From an uncultured Ruminococcus sp. (lineage in GTDB: Bacteria; Bacillota_A; Clostridia; Oscillospirales; Ruminococcaceae): a DNA stretch of 5,476 nt. Where the stretch lies: contig CALFMA010000132.1 in assembly GCA_937880065.1 (NCBI GenBank), positions 1 to 5,476 of the forward strand, given 5' to 3'. Below the pieces are notes generated by a model. It ran no database searches. It saw only the letters and a list, made by a program, of their open reading frames with translations, and was not told where the DNA came from. The position numbers were made by a program, and so were the translations under genes. Every line of letters begins with the position of its first letter. Positions within the stretch are counted from its first letter, which is position 1. Shown here piece by piece: positions 1-4,457 of the stretch.

Positions 1-153
1 AACAAGCCTGAGATTTCCGTTTATTAGTCTGTCTTTGGCGGCTTTACTGCCCGTAGTCTGATATTCCTTGAGAAGTCTGATTTTTTCCTCTTCCTTTAAC
101 ACTTCAAGAGTTGAGGTGTTAATCCCTGAAATTACTACCTTATTATATGCCAT
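1..153 (-). CDS. sigG: RNA polymerase sporulation sigma factor SigG, N-terminal 51 residues only
   Basis: Reading the minus strand from the ATG at 153-151 gives an open frame to the window edge. It begins MAYNKVVISGINTSTLEVLK and ends NGNLRLV. From memory of the family this matches the start of sigma-G (Bacillus subtilis begins MSRNKVEICGVDTSKLPVLK and continues to NGNLRLVLSV). The NGNLRLV segment is the start of sigma region 2, the core-polymerase and -10 binding part, most of which lies outside the window. Sigma-G directs late gene expression in the forespore, so the source organism is likely a spore-former or a relative that kept the genes. The start is supported by a GGAGG site (complement of 159-163) 5 nt upstream. 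The gene is divergent from pyrE. I found no convincing sigma-F or sigma-G promoter in the 140-bp gap. The related sigF is the main alternative, but the N-terminal motif favours sigG. Confidence 0.88.
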   Translation of the reverse strand, partial: MAYNKVVISGINTSTLEVLKEEEKIRLLKEYQTTGSKAAKDRLINGNLRLV

Positions 154-228
154 AGAAACCTCCATTTCAGTATGGTTTTATTATTGGCATTTTTTTATGG
201 TGTAATCATTTTATTTTCATTTCTCCCC

Positions 229-257
229 TTGCAAAAAAATCTGAAATGAGTTATAAT
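229..257 (+). promoter_or_regulatory. Housekeeping promoter for pyrE
   Basis: TTGCAA (229-234) is followed after exactly 17 bp by a perfect TATAAT (252-257). Transcription would start near 264, giving a leader of about 30 nt before the pyrE ATG at 294. This is a sigma-70/sigma-A type promoter by sequence only. The leader is too short for a PyrR-type attenuator. Confidence 0.72.
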
Positions 258-275
258 TATAAATATAATTATAAA
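252..275 (+). repeat. Perfect 2 x 12-bp tandem repeat at the pyrE start site
   Basis: TATAATTATAAA occurs twice head to tail (252-263 and 264-275) with no mismatch. The first ten bases of each copy are self-complementary. The first copy contains the promoter -10 box. The second provides another TATAAT (264-269) at the predicted transcription start. It may be a simple duplication of an AT-rich promoter core or a protein-binding site. Confidence 0.7.
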
Positions 276-281
276 TGCATC

Positions 282-286
282 GGAGG
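282..286 (+). promoter_or_regulatory. Ribosome binding site that fixes the pyrE start
   Basis: GGAGG lies 7 nt before the ATG at 294. An in-frame ATG at 246 would add 16 residues (MSYNYKYNYKCIGGIK), but these are encoded by the promoter and its tandem repeat, so 294 is the real start. Confidence 0.9.
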
Positions 287-293
287 AATAAAG

Positions 294-944
294 ATGACCT
301 ACAAAGAAAGCTTTATAAAATTCATGGTGGAATGCGGTGTTCTCACTTTCGGAGAATTTACACTCAAAAGTGGAAGAAAAGCTCCATATTTCATTAACTG
401 CGGAAATTACAAAACAGGCGCACAGCTTGCTAAGCTTGGCGAATACTATGCCGAGTGTATTCACGAGAATAATATTCCCGTAGAAACACTTTTCGGACCT
501 GCATACAAGGGTATTCCTCTTGCAGTTTCTACTGTTGTTGCTCTCAGCAATAAATTCGGAATTGATGTTTCATACTGTTTTGACCGTAAGGAAGCTAAGG
601 ACCACGGCGAGGGCGGTATGTTCGTTGGTAAGGTTCTTACAGATAACGAAAAGGTTATCATCATTGATGATGTTATGACTTCCGGAAAGGCTCTCCGTGA
701 GTCTATGCCAAAGCTTAAATCCGCTGCTGATGTTGATGTAACAGGTATGGTTATTACTGTTGACCGTCAGGAAAAGGGTACAGGCGAACTTTCAGCTGTA
801 CAGGAAGTAAAGCGTGATTTTGGCGTTACTGTTTACCCCATTGTTACAATGGAGGATATTATCAAGGCTATTGAAAACGATATTGTTCCCGGTAAGGAAT
901 ACCTTGATAAGATGATTGAATACAGAAAAACATACGGGGTATAA
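294..944 (+). CDS. pyrE: Orotate phosphoribosyltransferase (PyrE)
   Basis: This cytoplasmic enzyme converts orotate plus phosphoribosyl pyrophosphate (PRPP) to orotidine 5'-phosphate, the fifth step of de novo pyrimidine synthesis. The 216-aa product has the usual family length. Visible motifs in order are SGRKAPYFINCG (26-37), FGPAYKGIPLA (67-77), the mobile catalytic loop RKEAKDHGEGG (98-108), and the type I phosphoribosyltransferase PRPP loop VIIIDDVMTSGKA (121-133) with its two acidic residues. Nothing essential is missing. It has its own promoter and a strong ribosome binding site. It stands apart from other pyrimidine genes in this window and is followed by a hairpin at 951-979. The neighbouring genes do not suggest a shared pathway. 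Confidence 0.96.
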   Translation: MTYKESFIKFMVECGVLTFGEFTLKSGRKAPYFINCGNYKTGAQLAKLGEYYAECIHENNIPVETLFGPAYKGIPLAVSTVVALSNKFGIDVSYCFDRKEAKDHGEGGMFVGKVLTDNEKVIIIDDVMTSGKALRESMPKLKSAADVDVTGMVITVDRQEKGTGELSAVQEVKRDFGVTVYPIVTMEDIIKAIENDIVPGKEYLDKMIEYRKTYGV

Positions 945-945
945 T
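916..945 (+). promoter_or_regulatory. Candidate promoter overlapping the pyrE stop codon
   Basis: TTGAAT (916-921) and a perfect TATAAT (940-945) are separated by 18 bp. The -10 box contains the pyrE TAA stop (942-944). Predicted initiation is near 951-953, the first bases of the downstream hairpin. This would give the 1002-2987 gene cluster its own transcript. The prediction rests on sequence alone, and the -35 box matches only 4 of 6 consensus bases. Confidence 0.5.
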
Positions 946-950
946 CACAT

Positions 951-986
951 AACGGGTATCAGCAAATCTGATACCCGTTCAATTTA
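951..986 (+). terminator. Hairpin after pyrE, probable terminator
   Basis: AACGGGTATCAG (951-962) pairs perfectly with CTGATACCCGTT (968-979) across a 5-nt loop, CAAAT. The downstream tract is only CAATTTAT, so the U-run is weak. It could terminate pyrE partially, protect the pyrE mRNA 3' end, or, if the promoter at 916-945 is used, form a 5' stem-loop on the next transcript. Confidence 0.65.
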
Positions 987-1001
987 TCCAAAGGAGGCAT
1001 T

Positions 1002-2066
1002 ATGAAAAAAAGGATATTGTCGCTTTTTACTGCGGCTTCGCTCATTGCACCTGCTGTTTGTTTTACATCTGCAAATTCTGCTGAAAATTCGCCTAAAGGT
1101 TGGCTTATGTGGCATAGTTACTCTGATTATTCCGCCCTTGACAGCCGTCTTTTATTACGTTCTCCACAGGGGGAAATCACGGAAATTTCGGGAGATTTTG
1201 TTCACGCAATGAATGGCGATTTTGGCAGCTCACCTACTGATATTGTATTTATGGCAATTGATAAAGCCGCTGATGAATGGGATATTTACCGTTACAATTC
1301 AATAAGCGGAAAAATCACAAATCTTACTGAAAAAAGCGGTTTTCGCAATGAAGACCCGAAGTTCTCCCCTGACGGTTTGAATATAGTTTTCAAGCGTGGT
1401 TACTGGGATAACTCAAGGAATGATTTTACCTATAATCTGGCAGAAATGAACCTCAGCAGCGGTGAAATAACAATGATTACCGATGATACAAAGGAGCAGG
1501 CAATGCCCTATTATTCCGAGGACGGCAAGTATATCTATTACTCCGAATATATGAACGGCATTTCATCAATATGGCGGCTTGACAGGGAAACATCTGAAAA
1601 GTCCGAAATATTCGCTGACAACGGCATAACCGCATATTATCCCGTTGTCAAGGGCGAAAATATGTATTTTTCAAAATGGAATTCAGCTGACAACAGAAAT
1701 GATATGATTATGTGTTATAACGGCGGTAAAATTCAGCCTATGCCATTTAATTCGAATAATACCAATTGTTCTGATGCCTGCCCTTTAAATGATACTGCAA
1801 TGATTTACAGTTCAACCCTAAACAGCAGTTATGATTTATTCTGTTATGACGGAAATGAAAGCTATTCCATTGATTTTGCGTCTACGGATAAAAATGAGCT
1901 TGGTGCGGCTTTTTATTCAACCGATGAAATTTTGGAATATGCCGTTAATTTACAGCAATTTCTGCTGGGAGCAGACGCACCAAAGGCAAATTATGACGCT
2001 GACGGCAACGGAGTTTCCAACTGCTTTGATTTGATTTACGCAAGAAAACTAATGTCAGGAGTATGA
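1002..2066 (+). CDS. Secreted beta-propeller (TolB/PD40-like) protein with a reduced C-terminal dockerin
   Basis: The 354-aa product has a Sec signal peptide (MKKR, hydrophobic to about residue 23, likely cleavage after ANSA at 27). The middle is a TolB-like propeller with PD40/WD40-type blade motifs: DPKFSPDGLNIVFKRG (118-133) and MPYYSEDGKYIYYSE (168-182), with weaker copies elsewhere. The C-terminus resembles a dockerin: NLQQFLLGADA (316-326) looks like the end of a first repeat, and DADGNGVSNCFDL (332-344) is a complete calcium loop with ligands D332, D334, N336, N340 and D343. Dockerins attach proteins to cohesins on scaffoldins, so the protein is probably secreted and possibly cell-surface or cellulosome associated. 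Its ligand is unknown and no catalytic residues are recognisable. The start is fixed by AAAGGAGG at 990-997. The stop overlaps the spacer before the cupin gene, which implies one operon. Confidence 0.85.
   Translation: MKKRILSLFTAASLIAPAVCFTSANSAENSPKGWLMWHSYSDYSALDSRLLLRSPQGEITEISGDFVHAMNGDFGSSPTDIVFMAIDKAADEWDIYRYNSISGKITNLTEKSGFRNEDPKFSPDGLNIVFKRGYWDNSRNDFTYNLAEMNLSSGEITMITDDTKEQAMPYYSEDGKYIYYSEYMNGISSIWRLDRETSEKSEIFADNGITAYYPVVKGENMYFSKWNSADNRNDMIMCYNGGKIQPMPFNSNNTNCSDACPLNDTAMIYSSTLNSSYDLFCYDGNESYSIDFASTDKNELGAAFYSTDEILEYAVNLQQFLLGADAPKANYDADGNGVSNCFDLIYARKLMSGV
1938..2063 (+). other. Dockerin-like segment with one calcium loop
   Basis: This segment encodes residues 313-354. The second repeat is intact, including the Phe-Asp-Leu following the loop and the AlaArgLysLeu helix. 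The first repeat keeps only its helix end (LeuGlnGlnPheLeuLeuGly). The residues before it (about 305-313) lack the Asp-x-Asn-x-Asp-Gly pattern. Canonical type I dockerins have two loops, so binding may be altered. Confidence 0.6.
2057..2061 (+). promoter_or_regulatory. Ribosome binding site that fixes the cupin start
   Basis: AGGAG inside the last codons of the upstream gene lies 7 nt before the ATG at 2069 but only 1 nt before the in-frame ATG at 2063. This favours 2069 as the initiator. Confidence 0.7.
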
Positions 2067-2068
2067 TT

Positions 2069-2434
2069 ATGGAATTTATCAAAAAAGAAAATATTGTAGA
2101 ATTATCAAATCCCGGAGTTGTTTCAAGACAGCTCTTAAATCCCGAAAATTCTGCAAGTGAAAGAGTGACGATTACAGAAGTTCACCTTGAACCAAATGCA
2201 GAACAGCCACGCCATACTCACGACTTTTCGGAGCAGATATGGTATGCTGTGAAAGGCTCGGGAACGCTTCTTCTTGCAGATGACAAGGAAATGCCTTTCA
2301 ACGTGGGTGATGTTGTTCGCTTTGCCGATAAGGACGTTCACGGGTTAAAAAATAACGGCGAGTCCGAATTTGTATACATCTCGGTAACCTCGCCGCCTAT
2401 TAACTTTGGATATGCTTATAAAGATAAAAAGTGA
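2069..2434 (+). CDS. Small single-domain cupin (cupin_2) protein
   Basis: The 121-aa product is the typical size of a one-domain cupin. Motif 1 is PRHTHDFSEQIWYAVKGSG, with the HxHxxxE metal ligands. Motif 2 is GDVVRFADKDVHGLKN, giving the fourth ligand His and the closing Asn, with the usual Pro and Gly replaced by Ala and Lys. Metal binding is therefore expected. Such proteins include isomerases, sugar-related enzymes and sensors, and the sequence does not show the substrate. It has no signal peptide, so it should be cytoplasmic. It starts 2 nt after the stop of the secreted propeller gene and ends 10 nt before the next gene, so the three are probably co-transcribed and translationally coupled. 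An alternative ATG at 2063 overlaps the previous stop as ATGA, but its spacing to the ribosome binding site is poor. Confidence 0.88.
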   Translation: MEFIKKENIVELSNPGVVSRQLLNPENSASERVTITEVHLEPNAEQPRHTHDFSEQIWYAVKGSGTLLLADDKEMPFNVGDVVRFADKDVHGLKNNGESEFVYISVTSPPINFGYAYKDKK

Positions 2435-2444
2435 GGTATGTAAA

Positions 2445-2987
2445 ATGGATTTACACGAAAAATACAGCATAAAACTTCTCGATGAAGCGGAAATAGTGAT
2501 TTTAAGCCAGTATATTAAAGAACATCCATATTTGTGGGATACAGTAAGATGCCACTATCATTGTCTGACATTTGCTGTTACATACGAAGATTATATGTTT
2601 TCATGTACGCAGGAGAGCGGTAAGTTTTCTACTATAATCATATGGAAAAATGGTAAAATAATTGATACAGCAAAATGCAGATTTAAAAATGGTGCCGATT
2701 ATGGTATAATCGGCACCACGGGAAATGCTGAAATTGACGAGATGATTACAGAAATATCCATTTTTTGTCCCTTTATTTCAGAGGAATGTTTTTATTGGCT
2801 TGTTCACGATTATTTGAAAATTGAGAGTGAGGAATATGATGATGAATACGAAGAAGGAAGATGCAAAATAATCGACTACGAAAAGGAAATGGTGAATAAA
2901 CATCTTGCTGATATTAAGGAGATTTATATGGAATTTTTAAAATCATCAGGAGATGAAATACGAGAATATTTCAGTAATACTACTTGA
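2445..2987 (+). CDS. Unrecognised 180-aa acidic protein
   Basis: I do not recognise this family. The 180-aa product starts at ATG 2445, with GAGGT at 2433-2437 overlapping the previous stop. A TTG 39 nt upstream is in frame but lies inside the cupin gene. The sequence has no signal peptide or clear membrane segment. It contains an aromatic/His/Cys patch (TrpAspThrValArgCysHisTyrHisCys, about residues 32-41), a predicted beta region (SerThrIleIleIleTrpLysAsnGlyLysIle), and a very acidic stretch around residues 125-137 (GluSerGluGluTyrAspAspGluTyrGluGluGly). The end looks like a charged helix. It may be a cytoplasmic partner or immunity-type protein, but nothing in it proves that. It is the last gene of the three-gene cluster, and its stop overlaps the convergent gene by 8 nt. 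A perfect 12-bp inverted repeat lies inside it. Confidence 0.8.
   Translation: MDLHEKYSIKLLDEAEIVILSQYIKEHPYLWDTVRCHYHCLTFAVTYEDYMFSCTQESGKFSTIIIWKNGKIIDTAKCRFKNGADYGIIGTTGNAEIDEMITEISIFCPFISEECFYWLVHDYLKIESEEYDDEYEEGRCKIIDYEKEMVNKHLADIKEIYMEFLKSSGDEIREYFSNTT
2691..2717 (-). terminator. Intragenic hairpin with terminator shape on the minus strand
   Basis: GGTGCCGATTAT (2691-2702) and ATAATCGGCACC (2706-2717) are perfect inverted repeats around a 3-nt loop. Read on the minus strand, the stem is followed at once by ATTTTTAAAT, which resembles an intrinsic terminator. The plus-strand side has no T-tract. It sits about 263 nt beyond the stop of the minus-strand dockerin gene, inside the coding region of the 180-aa protein, and could end that transcript. 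Confidence 0.5.
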
Positions 2988-3621
2988 CAAGCTCCTCTCT
3001 TAAAAGGCACAAATCAAATACATCAATTTTACCGTCCTTACAAAGGTCAGCTGCCTCGGAATTTTCAAGCTTTGCGTCGGAAACTCCCATAATCCAGTTT
3101 GAGAGAGATACAGCATCGGCAATTGTCATTTTTCCGTCACCGTTGGCATCACCTTTGACAAATTCGGGAACTACATCTTCTGTAGGCTTTTCAGTAGTTA
3201 CTGTAGTAGTTTCTACTGTAGTCGCAGTTGTCGTTGTTGTAGATGATGCTGTAGTAGTTGTTGTAGTTTCAACTGTGGCAGTAGTTGTTGCTGTGGTAGT
3301 CTGTGGAATTTCTTCCTCGATAACTTCAAACTTTCTATTGTATTTTTCTGCGTATGCCTGTGCTGTTGAGCCTGCATAGCCGTGAATTACAACTGATTTG
3401 TCAATGGGTTCTTCGGGTTCTTCAACTGTCTCTGTTCCCTGTCCCCCCTTACGGAACTCCACGAATATAGTTTCGTCGTCTGTTTCGTACCACCATGTTC
3501 CGATAATGTCATCTTGGCTAAAGTTGCTAACTTTGTTTTCGTCGTCGTCGTTGCTGCATGCTGTAAAGATAGCGAGGCTAGCGAATGCAAGCAGACAATA
3601 AAATAGACTAGTCCTTTTCAT
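2980..3621 (-). CDS. Chimeric lipoprotein/dockerin open frame spanning the two genomes
   Basis: The 213-aa frame starts at ATG 3621-3619 and ends at TAG 2982-2980. Residues 1-22 form a lipoprotein signal (hydrophobic stretch, then IFTAC with Cys22), followed by SNDDDEN, an acidic tail typical of Bacteroidetes surface lipoproteins. Residues 38-66 (DIIGTWWYETDDETIFVEF onward) look like the start of a lipocalin-like domain that then stops abruptly. Residues 77-101 (VVIHGYAGSTAQAYAEKYNR and on) match the cap after the last BspA-type leucine-rich repeat in Firmicutes proteins. Residues 108-149 are a Thr-rich linker. Residues 157-213 are a two-repeat dockerin: GDANGDGKMTIADAV and ADLCKDGKIDVFDLCLL. 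The order of parts makes no single sensible protein. The likely parents are a Bacteroidales lipoprotein (5' end) and a Ruminococcus LRR-dockerin protein (3' end). As drawn it is probably not a real gene. Confidence 0.6.
   Translation of the reverse strand: MKRTSLFYCLLAFASLAIFTACSNDDDENKVSNFSQDDIIGTWWYETDDETIFVEFRKGGQGTETVEEPEEPIDKSVVIHGYAGSTAQAYAEKYNRKFEVIEEEIPQTTTATTTATVETTTTTTASSTTTTTATTVETTTVTTEKPTEDVVPEFVKGDANGDGKMTIADAVSLSNWIMGVSDAKLENSEAADLCKDGKIDVFDLCLLREELVK
2983..3153 (-). other. C-terminal two-repeat dockerin domain
   Basis: Residues 157-213 carry loop 1 GDANGDGKMTIAD and loop 2 ADLCKDGKIDVFD, each followed by the helix that contacts cohesin. Loop 2 has Cys in place of the usual Asn at the third ligand position, and a second Cys follows in DLCLL. 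I recall this DLCxDGxIDVFD form from Ruminococcus dockerins. It supports a Ruminococcus origin for this end. Confidence 0.85.
3175..3300 (-). repeat. Thr-rich low-complexity linker
   Basis: Residues 108-149 are mostly ACA and ACT threonine codons broken by Ala, Val, Ser and Glu, with ThrValGluThrThr recurring. Such linkers commonly separate a dockerin from the rest of an extracellular protein. On the plus strand the same DNA reads as runs of Val, which is a shadow. Confidence 0.85.
3394..3426. other. Probable junction between Ruminococcus-type and Bacteroidales-type DNA
   Basis: On the minus strand the Bacteroidetes lipocalin-like sequence ends near GlyGlnGlyThrGluThrVal (residues 60-66) and the LRR cap begins at ValValIleHisGlyTyr (77-82). 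The bases between encode GluGluProGluGluProIleAspLysSer. They contain a perfect 9-bp tandem repeat, GGGTTCTTC (3406-3414 and 3415-3423). The exact breakpoint cannot be placed from sequence alone. Confidence 0.7.
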
Positions 3622-3643
3622 AATTCAGTGTTTTTAGTTATGA

Positions 3644-3659
3644 TATATTTGCAAATATA
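3644..3659. promoter_or_regulatory. 16-bp perfect palindrome carrying back-to-back -7 elements
   Basis: TATATTTGCAAATATA is its own reverse complement. Each strand reads TATATTTG, a match to the Bacteroidetes -7 consensus TAnnTTTG. On the minus strand initiation would fall about 20-25 nt before the ATG at 3621, a plausible leader. On the plus strand it would give a leader of about 190 nt to engB. I see no good -33 TTTG at the expected distance on either side. It could also be an operator. The rest of 3660-3850 shows only AT-rich sequence and an 8-T run at 3804-3811. Confidence 0.45.
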
Positions 3660-3850
3660 GCGCAGACTTCCTTTATTACTCCCCCTCAGATGTTAATTTG
3701 TGTTAAATGCAATGTGGGCGGCAATGTTAATCAAGATATGATAAAATTAATGAATCTAATAAAGAGATGGTTTTTGTGCTATTATCCAAATATTAGAACT
3801 TGCTTTTTTTTGATTATCGCCGTATATTCGCAGTTGATAAACCATGAAAA

Positions 3851-4456
3851 ATGAGTAAACCGTTAATAAAGAGCGCGCGTTTTGTAATAAGCAATTCCGA
3901 TGTGCGTAAATGTCCCGATGACAACAAACCCGAATATGCCTTTATCGGTCGTTCGAATGTAGGCAAGTCCAGTCTTATAAATGCGCTTACAGGGCAAAGA
4001 AAACTGGCGATGACATCAGCTACTCCTGGAAAGACTCTGCTTATAAACCATTTTCTGGTAAATGACGAGTGGTATCTTGTCGATTTGCCGGGCTACGGAT
4101 ATGCCAAGCGAAGCAAGTCGCAGACCGAACAGCTGCAAAAGATAATAAGCAGCTATGTGCTGGGGCGTGAACAGATGACTCTGCTGTTTGTTCTTATAGA
4201 CAGCCGTCATGAGCCTCAGAAAATCGATCTGGAGTTCATCGAGTGGCTGGGCGAGAACGGTGTGCCCTTTGCGATAATTTTTACAAAGGCCGACAAGTTG
4301 ACAAAGAGTGCTCTTTCTGCAAATATCGAGACGTACAAGAGACGTCTTCTCGAAGAGTGGGAAGAGCTCCCGCCGGTATTTGTAACATCTTCGGAGAGCA
4401 AGCTGGGGCGTGACGAGGTCCTGCAATACATCAATGATGTAAATCAAACATTGTAA
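3851..4456 (+). CDS. engB: Ribosome biogenesis GTP-binding protein EngB (YihA/YsxC)
   Basis: This TRAFAC-class GTPase acts in the cytoplasm in late assembly of the large ribosomal subunit and is essential in several bacteria. The 201-aa length is normal. The G motifs are all present: G1 GRSNVGKS (33-40), G2 within TSATPGKT (T58), G3 DLPG (78-81), G4 TKAD (145-148) and G5 SSE (180-182). [15 protein letters not shown] and [17 protein letters not shown] resemble Bacteroidales orthologues as I remember them. The start has no Shine-Dalgarno site but an A-rich leader (accatgaaaa), as is usual in that phylum. An ATG at 3844 is out of frame and gives only four codons. The next gene begins 1 nt after the stop, so the two are probably co-transcribed. 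Confidence 0.96.
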   Translation: MSKPLIKSARFVISNSDVRKCPDDNKPEYAFIGRSNVGKSSLINALTGQRKLAMTSATPGKTLLINHFLVNDEWYLVDLPGYGYAKRSKSQTEQLQKIISSYVLGREQMTLLFVLIDSRHEPQKIDLEFIEWLGENGVPFAIIFTKADKLTKSALSANIETYKRRLLEEWEELPPVFVTSSESKLGRDEVLQYINDVNQTL

Positions 4457-4457
4457 A

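Noticed and set aside
164..200. Sigma-G type promoter (CATACTG on the minus strand) for sigG
   Set aside because: The box would sit only 4 nt before the ribosome binding site, and no matching -35 is found 17-18 bp upstream.
246..293. N-terminal extension of pyrE from ATG 246
   Set aside because: The 16 added residues are encoded by the -10 box and the 12-bp repeat, while a good ribosome binding site precedes the ATG at 294.
2406..2444. Upstream TTG start for the 180-aa protein
   Set aside because: It lies within the end of the cupin gene without a ribosome binding site. ATG 2445 has GAGGT at proper spacing.
3175..3300. CRISPR or tandem-repeat array
   Set aside because: The repetition is irregular triplet-level low complexity from Thr codons, with no constant repeat or spacers.
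2984..3379. Plus-strand 131-aa frame rich in Val
   Set aside because: It is the complement of the Thr-rich linker and dockerin. It has no domain, and its composition is a by-product of ACN codons on the other strand.
4016..4447. Minus-strand 143-aa frame opposite engB
   Set aside because: It is a shadow of a fully motif-bearing GTPase gene and has no recognisable features of its own.
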